From Bacteroidales bacterium UBA1181 (GTDB lineage Bacteria > Bacteroidota > Bacteroidia > Bacteroidales > Paludibacteraceae): a stretch of 64,000 nucleotides of DNA. Made by a program: the position numbers and the translations under genes. The stretch lies in assembly GCA_002310215.1 (NCBI GenBank), contig DBYR01000041.1:35661-99660 (forward strand), given 5' to 3'. The notes beneath the pieces are model-generated. The model had not been told where the DNA came from and did not search any database. It saw nothing but the letters and a program-made list of their open reading frames with translations. This document shows positions 6,539-16,900 of the stretch, one piece after another. The first letter of the stretch is position 1, and each line of letters starts with the position of its first letter.

Positions 6539-8182
6539 CTATAATCGAGCAGAGGAGTACCAAGCCTCTGGCAAGTTCTCGAGCAAATACCCATACAGAT
6601 AAAACACAAAATAAACGAGCAATATGAGTCCGAAGGAGAGCACGGCAAGCGACAGAAGCATGCTCACCAAGGAAGTCACGGGGAAGTCGGTGATATTCGC
6701 ACGGAGATGGGACTGGCGCTGATAACGGTCCATCGGGCGGACCACCTCCTGCTCCATGGTCGCATCGTCCTCCGAATGATTCAAGTGATCAGGACTCATA
6801 TCACCCAACGAGTCCAAGAGACTTCCTTTCCCCGAAACATATTTATAATCAACCATATAAGGTTCCTGCCTGTAAGTCCAATAATCCACCCTGAATTTAG
6901 TGGTGTGCTTCCAATAGACGTTCCGCAGCACCTGCGCAGCCCAATAGCACACATAGGTGAGCATTAGCCCTGTGAAAACGCCCAAGAGCATGCGACGAGG
7001 GAAATAGACACCGAGGGAATCGTAGAGGAGCACATCAAGCAGCTTGAGCGCCCCCACCCCACCCATCACCTTCAAGAGCCTTTTCTTGTCAGGCATCATT
7101 CCCTTCACCATCAAGGAGATGAGGGCACAAAGCGCCGCACAAGAGAGGAAGAAGGGGACAGACAAAATCGATGAATGGCAGAACAAGGAGAGCGGGAAAG
7201 CCAGCATAGAGAGCAAGACGGAGAAACCATCCCTGTAATTGTCCACGCCGAGGAGTGAGGTAACGAAGAGCAAGGCGAAGATCGCACCGATCACAAGCCC
7301 CGTACCCAGCACAGAAACATTGCTCCAGGCGAAACTTCTCACATGGCCGAGGATGAGCCACTTCTTATTATCGAAATGAAGTATCGTCCACATGAGCTCC
7401 TCGCTCGTCTTGCTGATCAGCCGTTCGTACTTCCGCTTCGTCTCGGCGCACCGCCCTGCGTAAGAGATAAACTGGTCCGTGAGTTGGGTGAGGTCATCTT
7501 CGAATTGTTTATGCTCCGAATCATTCTTGATGGTGAAAGGCTTTTCCACCGACACACGATTCGGGTAGACAGAGGATCTCGTGACGTAATAATAATCACC
7601 CCTCCGCAGACGGATCGTGAAATCACCAGAGGTTTGGATCCTATCACAGATCTTCGTCCACTCGCTCCTACCATCCTTTCGGTAGATCATGAGGTTGGTG
7701 GACGGACACTTCGAGAGGTCCGTATGGCTAACAAACGTCACCCGCGCCCCCACAAGATCCCCTTCGAGGGCCTCCAGTCCACAGGCACCCCGCAGATGGG
7801 CCATGAAGGCGGCTCGGCTGTTCATGTCCAGCCAAGCGTAGATATCCGTTCTCAACGACCACTCATCCTCCACCCACGACTGTCGGTTGAAGATGCCTCC
7901 TTTGTGGTAGCCCACACAGACGATGTTCTTGTTGATGTCGTGAGCGAACTTCACGCACCGACAGCAGAGGCTATCCTTTCGGGAACGGTCGGAGGCCAAC
8001 GCCAGCACAAGGTCCGCACGCTCGATCATCTTCTCATAATCGAACTCAGCGCCCGACGGAGCATCGAAGTAACGCTCAAAGACAACATTCTCCTCCTCCC
8101 GCAAGACTTGTGCCATCTCTTCAATTTGCGGCACATCCAAGGGGGAATAGATGCAAAATATTGTGATCTGACGTTTATCCAT
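6539..8182 (-). CDS. TIR-like domain membrane protein
   Basis: 547 residues. The N-terminus (QITIFCIYSPLDVPQIEEM, ADLVLALASDRSRKD, INKNIVCVGY, DIYAWLDMNSR) has the order of strands and the W-L-D signature of a TIR fold. However, the region that should carry the catalytic Glu reads DSLCCRCVKFA, with no acidic residue, so enzymatic activity is doubtful. A beta-rich segment with FTIRLRRGDYYYV follows, like the PEGA-like part of the next gene. The C-terminal half carries about five or six hydrophobic segments (residues ~290-315, 325-370, 390-415 and 510-540), placing it in the membrane. It sits 26 bases upstream of the TIR-MORN gene. It may be a membrane scaffold or receptor that pairs with that protein through TIR-TIR contact. 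Confidence 0.65.
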   Translation of the reverse strand: MDKRQITIFCIYSPLDVPQIEEMAQVLREEENVVFERYFDAPSGAEFDYEKMIERADLVLALASDRSRKDSLCCRCVKFAHDINKNIVCVGYHKGGIFNRQSWVEDEWSLRTDIYAWLDMNSRAAFMAHLRGACGLEALEGDLVGARVTFVSHTDLSKCPSTNLMIYRKDGRSEWTKICDRIQTSGDFTIRLRRGDYYYVTRSSVYPNRVSVEKPFTIKNDSEHKQFEDDLTQLTDQFISYAGRCAETKRKYERLISKTSEELMWTILHFDNKKWLILGHVRSFAWSNVSVLGTGLVIGAIFALLFVTSLLGVDNYRDGFSVLLSMLAFPLSLFCHSSILSVPFFLSCAALCALISLMVKGMMPDKKRLLKVMGGVGALKLLDVLLYDSLGVYFPRRMLLGVFTGLMLTYVCYWAAQVLRNVYWKHTTKFRVDYWTYRQEPYMVDYKYVSGKGSLLDSLGDMSPDHLNHSEDDATMEQEVVRPMDRYQRQSHLRANITDFPVTSLVSMLLSLAVLSFGLILLVYFVFYLYGYLLENLPEAWYSSARL

Positions 8183-8228
8183 TAGTCTATTCTTTCAAAA
8201 ATATAAAACGCATGACAGAGAGGTCGGT

Positions 8229-10628
8229 TCAATCCCTATGGAACAACTTCTTGGCGAAACCGACAATCTTCTGTTTCCGCTTGTAGGAGCCGTATTGGTC
8301 ACCGTAGCAATCCTCAAAGAATCGATCAGAGGCATCCTCATCTCCCACATTCATCTTCTTCTCCGCCACAAGCTGTACCGCCGCTTTGACGTCCACGTTA
8401 TTCTTCCGAAGAATCTCCTTCAGGAACGAAGCGTTCGTCGGGAGACCTTTCTGCTTGGCGACCAACGCCAGCATATCGTCCAGGCTCATTCCCAATAGCT
8501 CACCAAGGGCATTCACCAGCGATGGGACCTGCCCCGCCTTCACCAGCGGAACGAAGCGATTCAAGAGTCTTGTGAGGGATGATTTAGCCTTCAGATCGAT
8601 AGCCAACTGGCAAATATCCGCACAATTCTGCTCCGTGACCTCCTTCTCATCTCCGCGAAGCAGCAGATAGAGTGAGCGCCAATCCTTCGTGGCAGGCTCC
8701 GCATAGAGGTTCAAGAGATTCTCCTTCACGACATCCGCATGGTCCTTCGCCTGCGCCTCGTCACACCTCACCGCCGCCTTCCAATCGGAGAGCAAGGCAG
8801 GGAATAAGTTCTTTTCGCTATTGAAGCCCTGTTCCAGTTTCCGCTTCAGCGCCGGGTTCGTCTCCGCAAGCTTTTTCAAGGCAGGGAGCGCCTCATGATA
8901 GGGTCTATCCGCACCATTCAGCCGCAACTGAGTATAGAAGAGAGAAGCGAACCTCTCGTTAGAGAGTTGCTCCTTGAAGTAGTCCAGGAAGTCAGAGGAG
9001 GCACCCTTCATCTCCGCCTCGTTAAGGGAATGCTTGAGGAGCGATTCGTAGTTCTCCACCCTATCAGGATGAGCCTTGATCAGATCCTTCAATGCCACCA
9101 CCGCCGAGGCTTTATCCTTCGCATATAAGTCAGACAGGATGCCCAGCATGGTATCCATTTCCAAGCCGCAATCGACCATTCGGGCCACCACCTTGGCACG
9201 TTGCGCACCCTGCAGCTCCTCCTCCTTGTAAAAGAGGCGATAGAGCATCTTCCACTGGCTCTTCAACTGAGGATCGTCCAAGAAAGCGGACTTACTATGC
9301 AAGAGGTTACGGTCCAGATAGTTCTGCCAAGTGGCCAATCCGCCATCCACTTGGGTCAGGGAGGCGATGAAGGTGGAGACTGAGGCGGAGATCTTTTCCG
9401 TGAATTGGGTCTTATGCTTCGCCGCAATGGCAGAGACATCGATACGGTTCTTACGCAACCACTCCAGGAAGTTGACGCTAAGGGCAACCTCCCGCTCGTT
9501 GGAGGCGCTTGCCACCTTCTCATCAACCAAGGAGAAGAGCGGTTGCTGGAATTTCACATCCTTAGCGATATGGTCCGCCAAGACCGCCAAGAGCTCCTCG
9601 TTTTTTTTCAACGCATTCAGAGTGAACGCATTAGGAGTGACGCAATATTGGTAGAAGGCAATATTGGTCTCCTTGCTCTTCGCCATCACACCAAGGTAGG
9701 CGTCGCCGAGGAGCCAAGCCACCCTATCATGGACCGCCTGCCAATCCCCGCCCTTCAGCTCTTGTTCGAACGCCTCGCCAAACAGTTGGTATTCGTGCGT
9801 AGGCGTCCACTCCTTGTCCGTGTCGTAGGTGACAGCGAGGTTAGCGCTCAACGAATGGTCATAAAACTCATTGACCAAAACGATTGGTGTATGCTTAGGC
9901 ATTCCCTCGTCTTGATAGTTGGAGAGGAAGCCAAAAGCTCCGATGGAGGTTTCGGGGAGTAAGCGATAGAGATCCGCCATCAACGCCGCGGCCTTTTTCC
10001 ACGCCGTCCGGACCGCCAGCACCTTCCCCGACTTCTTCGCCTCGACCAGGCTAAAGAGCGCATTCACCGCCAAGGGGGATACAGCAGGAAGAGAGGCCGC
10101 CTTGAAAGGTTTTTCCTCAACCGGCAAAGCATCCTGACTGCCTAAAGAGAGCCTCTTCATCTCCTCGTTGGATTCCTTCGGCGAAGGATCCTCCGGCACG
10201 AAACGGTTCGATCCCGGGGCAGGGTTCTCGTATAAGATCTGGAAGACATCGGGCGTCGGCAACTCCTCGAAGAGGTAGCAGTCGACCACATAGTTGCCCA
10301 TGCGTCCAGGGATATATTTCATGTAAAAAGTATAATCGAAGCCCACAGGGATGGTACGCCCCAAGGCGTAGATATGTTTTCCACCCTCCGCCACCAATTC
10401 ACGGAAGAAATAGGAGGAGGGGTATGATTGGATGGATTCCGGGTCACTCTTCAGCGTTTGGGGCATGACAGACTCACAGTTGCCTTGCGCATAGCCCAAC
10501 AGTTCATTCTCCTGCAAAGCGTTCAGGTAGGCGGGAGGCGTGTCCTGGGTGTAGGTCCTGAAGCAGAAACCTCTGCCCCCATCGATTCCCTTCTCGGAGG
10601 AATTATATATCACATGAAAATATTTCAT
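8229..10628 (-). CDS. GTPase-associated protein 1 (GAP1)-like
   Basis: 799 residues. The N-terminus (residues 1-150: HVIYNSSEKGIDGGRGFCFRT, RMGNYVVDCYLFEELP) resembles the N-terminal domain of GAP1 proteins, which are encoded next to Double-GTPase genes in conflict-type operons. The rest is alpha-helical, low in motifs, and looks like a repeat scaffold (residues ~190-790), ending with a basic tail. No catalytic motif was seen. Despite the family name there is no evidence that it stimulates GTP hydrolysis. The GTPase gene lies immediately upstream (40-base gap) and a TIR-like membrane protein downstream, consistent with an adaptor role between the NTPase module and effectors. Confidence 0.65.
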   Translation of the reverse strand: MKYFHVIYNSSEKGIDGGRGFCFRTYTQDTPPAYLNALQENELLGYAQGNCESVMPQTLKSDPESIQSYPSSYFFRELVAEGGKHIYALGRTIPVGFDYTFYMKYIPGRMGNYVVDCYLFEELPTPDVFQILYENPAPGSNRFVPEDPSPKESNEEMKRLSLGSQDALPVEEKPFKAASLPAVSPLAVNALFSLVEAKKSGKVLAVRTAWKKAAALMADLYRLLPETSIGAFGFLSNYQDEGMPKHTPIVLVNEFYDHSLSANLAVTYDTDKEWTPTHEYQLFGEAFEQELKGGDWQAVHDRVAWLLGDAYLGVMAKSKETNIAFYQYCVTPNAFTLNALKKNEELLAVLADHIAKDVKFQQPLFSLVDEKVASASNEREVALSVNFLEWLRKNRIDVSAIAAKHKTQFTEKISASVSTFIASLTQVDGGLATWQNYLDRNLLHSKSAFLDDPQLKSQWKMLYRLFYKEEELQGAQRAKVVARMVDCGLEMDTMLGILSDLYAKDKASAVVALKDLIKAHPDRVENYESLLKHSLNEAEMKGASSDFLDYFKEQLSNERFASLFYTQLRLNGADRPYHEALPALKKLAETNPALKRKLEQGFNSEKNLFPALLSDWKAAVRCDEAQAKDHADVVKENLLNLYAEPATKDWRSLYLLLRGDEKEVTEQNCADICQLAIDLKAKSSLTRLLNRFVPLVKAGQVPSLVNALGELLGMSLDDMLALVAKQKGLPTNASFLKEILRKNNVDVKAAVQLVAEKKMNVGDEDASDRFFEDCYGDQYGSYKRKQKIVGFAKKLFHRD

Positions 10629-10668
10629 AACACAAAACGAGTGGATGGTTCGATATTAGACATTAAAT

Positions 10669-11898
10669 TCATTTCTTAAAGAAGCCGCCTACCTTATAGA
10701 GCACCCACACCAGCGGGTCCATCACACGATAAGGCTGGATGACGCCCTCCACATCGCCCTGCAGCGTGGCGTTTTCGTCAGGCATGCAACCGAAGGAGGA
10801 GACACCGAAGAAACGGGCGTTATCGCCCCACTTCGAGACGATATTGAAGCTATGCTCGCTGGCGTCCCAGATCTCCGCATCGTCCATGTAGCTCTTGATG
10901 GCTTTGTGCGCCTGCTCTATCTGCGCAAGGTTCAGTTGCCCCGTCTTGATGAAGTCGCTGTTGCGGGGCGAACCATCCTCGTTCAGGAACATGGAGACGT
11001 CACAACCGAGGTCCTCATGGTGGTCGATCACCACATCGAACTTAGACATCACGAAGGCGAAAGGCTTGTCCGACAAGTTCTTGTCACCCGTCTGGAAATT
11101 GAAGAGGGCGGTCAGGGTCTCATCAAAAGGCGTCGCCACGTCATTATTATCTATATCATTGGATTCCAACACTTTCTGTATACGTTTGATGGACAAAGTG
11201 TCCAGCACGCAAATCACCGCCTTAGACTCACGCAGGTACTGAGCGTTCTTACGGATGGAGTCGGAGTCCTTGAAGTTCTCACCCGCAGTATCGTAGAAGA
11301 CCAAATAGACCGCCTTGCCGGTTTCGACACTCTCCAAGCGCAGGATCCAAGGGATCTCATGCTTAGTGACGGCTGTTTTCGGGACGGGCATCTTCATGTC
11401 GAAGATGATCTCCCTGGCCTTTTCGTACTTATAGGAGGTGAACTCCTCCTTCTTACGCCCCACTTGTTGGGGGATGATGGAGAGGCTTAGCTTATTACCG
11501 TACTTCTTCATCTGCTGGATCAGGGTGACGATGTAGTTGGTCTTTCCGCTGGCGGGTCCGCCGATGACAGAGATGATCTCCGCACCCTTCTCCACCATCT
11601 CCTTAGGCAACCAGTTGTTGCAGTTCGGGCAGATGAAGCGTTGGGAGAGATAGCCGCAAGTAGGGCATGACTCGGGTTTGGGCTTATACGGGAAGAGGAA
11701 AGAGAAGAGTCCCAGCTTAGGCTTGAAAACCCGGTGCGACTCCAGGTCATTGCCCCAATGATTGGAGAGCTTCTCGTTCAACCGTTTCTCACAGACCAAG
11801 TCCCCATGGCTATTTAACCCATTATTTTCACACTCGACCTCTATTTCATTGTTGTCGAAGTGTTGATAGCAATATGGACATAATATTCTTTTCCCCAT
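10669..11898 (-). CDS. zinc-ribbon P-loop GTPase, Double-GTPase 2 type
   Basis: 409 residues. The N-terminus has cysteine pairs typical of zinc ribbons: CPYC at 7-10, C23 and C36, then CPTCGY and CPNCNN at ~78-93. Walker A is GGPASGKT (113-120), the DTAGE motif (203-207) is the G3/Walker B element, and SKFD (285-288) stands in for NKxD. This combination matches the Double-GTPase 2 family of TRAFAC-like GTPases found in prokaryotic conflict operons, usually beside a GAP1 protein. That partner is indeed the next gene. No membrane segment is visible, so it is probably cytosolic. It may switch assembly of the complex. Confidence 0.75.
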   Translation of the reverse strand: MGKRILCPYCYQHFDNNEIEVECENNGLNSHGDLVCEKRLNEKLSNHWGNDLESHRVFKPKLGLFSFLFPYKPKPESCPTCGYLSQRFICPNCNNWLPKEMVEKGAEIISVIGGPASGKTNYIVTLIQQMKKYGNKLSLSIIPQQVGRKKEEFTSYKYEKAREIIFDMKMPVPKTAVTKHEIPWILRLESVETGKAVYLVFYDTAGENFKDSDSIRKNAQYLRESKAVICVLDTLSIKRIQKVLESNDIDNNDVATPFDETLTALFNFQTGDKNLSDKPFAFVMSKFDVVIDHHEDLGCDVSMFLNEDGSPRNSDFIKTGQLNLAQIEQAHKAIKSYMDDAEIWDASEHSFNIVSKWGDNARFFGVSSFGCMPDENATLQGDVEGVIQPYRVMDPLVWVLYKVGGFFKK

Positions 11899-11920
11899 AA
11901 CAAATTCAATCGCTTAGATA

Positions 11921-13936
11921 TTATTTAATCATAAGAGAACAACCATTTCCTTCAAATGCGGAATTGATACCGACCAGCTCCTCCTCATGCGGCCAAAGCT
12001 TAATGGTCAATTCACCCTTCTTCTTGCACATCTCACGTTCCGGCAATGGGAGGTCGAACTCCTTGCGCACCACGCCGGAGAGCGTTTCGCCCTTCTCGTT
12101 CAGGTCCACGACGAAAGCACGGGTGCGGTCCACCTTCACCACCATATCCGTGAAGAAGGCCAGCACGCAACGGAACGGCACGCTCGCCTCGCCGAAGTCC
12201 ACTTGAACGATCAGTTTGCTCTTCTTCGCGAAGAGGAAGCCTGAAGTGACCAGCTCGGCGGAGAGTTTCACCTTCACCTTGGAGGCCTGCACGACAGGCA
12301 GTTCGAAGCCCTTAGGCACCAAGGTCTTGATCTTCTCGATCAGGCGTTCCTGAAGCGATTTGACCGAGGTCTTACGCAAAGCCTCTAAGGTCTTCTGATA
12401 CTCGGGATAGAGCGATTCGAAGTGGTCGGTCTCCGCTATTTTCCTAGAGACGAACTGTCCGGCCTCGTCCACTGTGTTGCGCAACGATTCCACATGTTTC
12501 AGCACATCGTTGTAACGGGCGACGAGCGGTTTGGCGTCCTCGACGACAGCGATGGTCTGGACGGTCGTGAAGTGGTTATCCATCTCACGTTTCCGCTCAT
12601 CCAGTTCTGCGGCGATCAGACCCAAGTCGGGTGACACATTCATTTGGAGGTTCAGTTTCGCCCCCTTGAAATCAGCCTTCTTGAGGGAGTCGAGCCATTT
12701 CGCCTCCACCCGCTTCAGGTCTTCGACGAAGGGCTTCAGCATCGTGTCCGCCTTGGCTGTCGCCACCTCCGTTTGGTCCAACATCGTGCGGATAGCATCC
12801 GCATGGCGGACCCAAGCACGCACCGCTTCCGCATTCGAGGCGGTACGATTACCGATACTGGACATCTCCAAACGCACCCGCTTAGCAGCCTGCCAGATCA
12901 GGGAAAGGACATCCCGCAAGAGGAGGTCCGTGACCTTGACAGCAGGGTTGAAAAAGGGTGAGACAGAAGCCTCCAACAGGTCATTCCTGCCAGAGAATTC
13001 TCGGTAGACCACCCCTACCTTAGAGGCATCCACATCATTCTTTTTCAGGAAGTTATTGATTCGAAAGCTCAATTGATCATTCGCCAAGGCAGCCTCAACG
13101 ATATTATTTTTCAAGAGATAGGCGTCATACTCCTTGTTGTCGGAGAGGACGATCGTCTCGTTCAGGCGAGCCTTCGACTCATTGTCCAAGAACTGCTTTA
13201 CGACGTTAGCGAGAATCGGGCGTTCATTCTCCAAGGAGAGTCCATGCGTATCCATGCTCTCCCACAATAGTTTGACACCATAATCGACCCGCGGGTCACG
13301 TCCCAAGTCCGGGGCAACGCCCGTAGCCAGCCGTTCAGCCGTCTGGGAGATGTATACGCCCATCAAGATATTCTGCCCATCATTCGCCAACACGCAGGAA
13401 TAGGGTGTCTGCAGATGACGCTGTTCCCTCAGGACATCCAGGAGGGAGGCATCGAAGTCAAGATTCGTGACGTTCCCGTAACCATTCTCGCCGAAAGCAT
13501 CCAGCAAGCGGGAACGCTCCTCCATTTCGACGTCGGAGCAATAGAGCAGTCCCACGGGCAGATCCTTCTTGAGGGAAAGATAATCCTCGCTTCGGTATAC
13601 GTCCAAAAAGAATTGGCGGAGATAGGCTTCGACCGTCACAAAAGGGAGGTCGGACATCGGGTGAGATCCACCACTGTTAAACGACCCTTCCAACTGTTTC
13701 GCCACGGAAAGGATATCCGCATAAGCGTTAGGCGCCCGACGGAGGCATTGCTTGTAGGCGAAGTCCGTTCCGACCTGCAGCCCGCTCTCCGTCTCCACCG
13801 CCACCCAAGGCGTCCAATAATCACTCCCATAGGAACTGCCATCATCGTACCGGCAGAGGTACGACGAGTTGGCATCCCCGTCGTAATACAACGATATATT
13901 CTTCTTAGAGAGTAGTATTAAAACGAAATGGGACAT
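11921..13936 (-). CDS. degenerate Hsp70/actin-like protein with coiled coil
   Basis: 671 residues. The first ~390 residues read like a worn Hsp70-type ATPase: a starting strand (FVLILLSKKNISLYYDG) where the phosphate-1 loop should be but without the DxGTT signature, then VGLLYCSDVEMEERSRLLDAF, and CVLANDGQNILMGVYIS where the second phosphate loop would be. Acidic and glycine residues needed for ATP binding are not conserved. Residues ~390-560 are predicted to be coiled coil (EDLKRVEAKWLDSLKKADF), followed by a beta-rich C-terminal domain. It begins one base after the end of the larger Hsp70-like gene, which indicates tight co-expression and probably a partnership. Fold assignment is tentative. 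Confidence 0.5.
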   Translation of the reverse strand: MSHFVLILLSKKNISLYYDGDANSSYLCRYDDGSSYGSDYWTPWVAVETESGLQVGTDFAYKQCLRRAPNAYADILSVAKQLEGSFNSGGSHPMSDLPFVTVEAYLRQFFLDVYRSEDYLSLKKDLPVGLLYCSDVEMEERSRLLDAFGENGYGNVTNLDFDASLLDVLREQRHLQTPYSCVLANDGQNILMGVYISQTAERLATGVAPDLGRDPRVDYGVKLLWESMDTHGLSLENERPILANVVKQFLDNESKARLNETIVLSDNKEYDAYLLKNNIVEAALANDQLSFRINNFLKKNDVDASKVGVVYREFSGRNDLLEASVSPFFNPAVKVTDLLLRDVLSLIWQAAKRVRLEMSSIGNRTASNAEAVRAWVRHADAIRTMLDQTEVATAKADTMLKPFVEDLKRVEAKWLDSLKKADFKGAKLNLQMNVSPDLGLIAAELDERKREMDNHFTTVQTIAVVEDAKPLVARYNDVLKHVESLRNTVDEAGQFVSRKIAETDHFESLYPEYQKTLEALRKTSVKSLQERLIEKIKTLVPKGFELPVVQASKVKVKLSAELVTSGFLFAKKSKLIVQVDFGEASVPFRCVLAFFTDMVVKVDRTRAFVVDLNEKGETLSGVVRKEFDLPLPEREMCKKKGELTIKLWPHEEELVGINSAFEGNGCSLMIK

Positions 13937-13937
13937 G

Positions 13938-16900
13938 TCACTTTATCTTTTTCAGCAAGAACTCATCCAAGAAATTCATACCCTCCAGTATGATTGGAGG
14001 ATAGAGGAATCCGAATGGCTTGTTATAATCATTTTTCCTCATAGCCATCTGATACTCAGGCATCTCCTTGATGTAGCGGTTCAGCTCCATGTTACGCAGG
14101 AAATCCAAGATTTCGTTTTGGCTAAAGAACTTACTAATGCCGAAGTTGCTTGCGACCATGTAGAAGATGTTCACGAAGTTCTGGAACTTCACGTACTGGC
14201 CTCGCTGAGGGCACATGAAGTTGGAGCCCAGGTAGCGGAACATATCCGAGGAGACACCATCGTCAAACTTCAGGGCGACGCGCTCCTGGCTCTCCGAGTT
14301 CACCACATAGAAGTTGTCCTCACCCATGCACTCGATGATCTTCTCTTCCGAAGGAACCAACAGTTTGCTGTTCGATGCGACCAAGCCCATGGAGACCTCA
14401 TACTTGATGTCGTTGCTAGCCTCACCTCTCGTGAACTCGCTCACATTGACATCGTAGATGAACTGTCCTGCGGATTGTTCGATCGCGGCGTTGCTCTCCA
14501 CCGTTCCCGCCAAACCTGCGAGGTAGGAGGTGCGGTAGTAGTTCTCCGCAAGGCCCTTGTTGATGCAGCTCAACCATTCGAAGATACGGGCGCCCTTGCC
14601 TGCGGTCTTCAGATAGACCACCGGGCGGAAGTTGTTATCAGGGGCTTCGTCAGACTTTCTGACCTCATCCACCAACATTCTCGTGATCTGGCCCGCATAG
14701 AACATGATTAGACCCGTGACGAACAAGTTAGCGCACATAAGGCCCTGGCAATCGGTGCTGATCTTCTTATAGAAGGCCGGCAGATCCTGAACACCCATAC
14801 GATCCACCACTTGGTCGAAATAGAAGGCGGCCGTCTCCGCACTGTAGCGGTTCTCCCCCACGTTCAAGCCTGGAATCGACCAGCCTGCCTGCTGACAGAC
14901 GGACAACAAGACGTTCTTGAAGGTGACGGAGGCATATTGGGTCGCACGTGAAACGTTCTGCGCGGCGAAGCGGATAGAGTTCTGCTTCACCATGGCGCAA
15001 GAGGCCACACGACGCTCGTCGTACATCTGGCAAAGCGCCGAGATGTCAGAGGTGCTACCACCGATGTCGAAACAGAGCAAGAGGCTCTGTCTGTCAATGT
15101 TATTCGCAAATTTATTGGCCACAGCGTTCGCCTCGGTCATGCTGTAATTACCATCCATATTGATGGTCTTGAACCCAAAGCGTACCAGCTCTTTCTTAGG
15201 AGACAAGTCTATCACCTGAGGTCTCACGTCATTGGCGTGACTGCCTAAGCCACCATTCGTGCCGCTACCGAGACCGCCACCCAAGCCACTGCCGAGACCT
15301 CCACCGAGGCCACCGCCCAAGCCGGACAAGCCCTCCAAACCAGCGGAGGAGCCCAATAGTCCACCCAAGCCACCCTCGTTGGAAGGCGCATCGCCTAAGC
15401 CGCCACCGAGCACGGAAGCCCTCGCGAGGTTAGGGGAAGAGATGATCGGACGTTGGTATTTATCTCCATCCTCTCCATCAAATGGATAGACATCCTTCAT
15501 GCTCTCCCAAATCTGTGAATATTGGTTCATCAGTTCGAAAGTGAAGGAGGATGGATAGGACCATCTGATCTTATTCGGCACGATAGGCGCGAAGTCCTTG
15601 TCGTAGAGTTCCGCATAGATCTGAAGCAACAGCGTGCGCAGATAGGCTTTGCGGTAGGCGATGTCTATCGCGGAGTCCGCCCACTTCATGTTGTGCACCA
15701 ACTCAGCGGTCACATCATCGTCGAACAAAAGGTTGATGCGCTGCTCGGAGACGGAAGAGATAGGCAGTTCATTCTCCAAGCATGGGAAACCACCGACAAC
15801 CTCCCTCTGGAGCGATTCCGCCTCCCCTTTGGAGAGGTCAATTCGAGACTTGTCATGGATAGACAGGATGCTCTTGATCGCATTAGAGCCCAGCTCACGA
15901 CGTTGGAAGAAGAAGATGTTGCGTTCGACACACTTGGTGTCATGGTTGCCCGACTCGTCCTCCTTAGGGGAGTGGCTGTTCTGCAACAAGGAGACACATT
16001 TGTTGTGGAAGCTGAAGGCCTCCGGGCTACGGTTCTCCAGGCAGTAGGCCACGGATGAGTTGGTGCTACCGAAATCGACGCCCAAGACCGCATTGACCGT
16101 GTCGGATGCGGAGGCACCGTACATATTCCTTGGCAACTGCGAGTCGCCTTGGCTACCATACTTGATCACCAAGAAACCAGCCGGTTTGTCGCCACACGTC
16201 AGGGCGAGGCCATAATACGGGAGCTTAGACTCGAATATTTCGTACTTGTATGGATTATCAATCATCTTGCGGGCGGATACCAGCAACTGTGCGTTCACAC
16301 GCTTGTCCGTGGCGAGCAGGTCACCATTCGACAAGAAGACCGGTTGCTCCTTCTCGTCCAATAGCATACGCATGGCACCCTTGCTTGGGCAGGCCGCGAT
16401 CGGGTTAGCCGTGAATGGGCAATTGGAGGAGTGGGTGTCGTGCGGGAGCTCAGAGTAGAGGAAGTAGCGGCACCACTTATCCTTCACGAAGTTAGGCCAT
16501 ATCATCAGATCCTTCTTCTGGATAGGATGCTCCTTCACCGTATAGACCTCGTTGATGTCCGCGCCCTGTTCACTGCTCTCGCCCGACAAGCGGATCTTCA
16601 AGAGCACCTTCAGGTTATCGATCTTCAGCGAAGGATCGTATGTGGCGGTCAGCGTGGAGCGAATCTCCATATTGGAGCCATCCACGTTCTCCTGGAGGAG
16701 TTGTCCCACATTGTTACCGAACACCTTCAGACCGTCAGCGCTGAGAGGCAAGGCGAAATAAGCATAGCCCTCATCACCCTCCACCCTGGCCTTGAGCAGG
16801 TGCAACGGATATTTGTCGAGCGCATTCGGATGCGTCGCTGTGTATGGACGGGTGAGTATCTGCGCGATCTCCGAATCCTTCGGCAACAGCAATGTCTTAG

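Noticed and set aside
13935..14711. Plus-strand open frame of 258 codons inside the giant Hsp70-like gene
   Set aside because: Antisense shadow of a long, well-supported minus-strand gene; no family resemblance and no ribosome site.
15250..15360. Short tandem repeat in the Gly-rich tract as a possible mobile insertion
   Set aside because: It is in frame and has the composition of a Gly/Leu/Ser loop; no terminal repeats or target-site duplication were seen.
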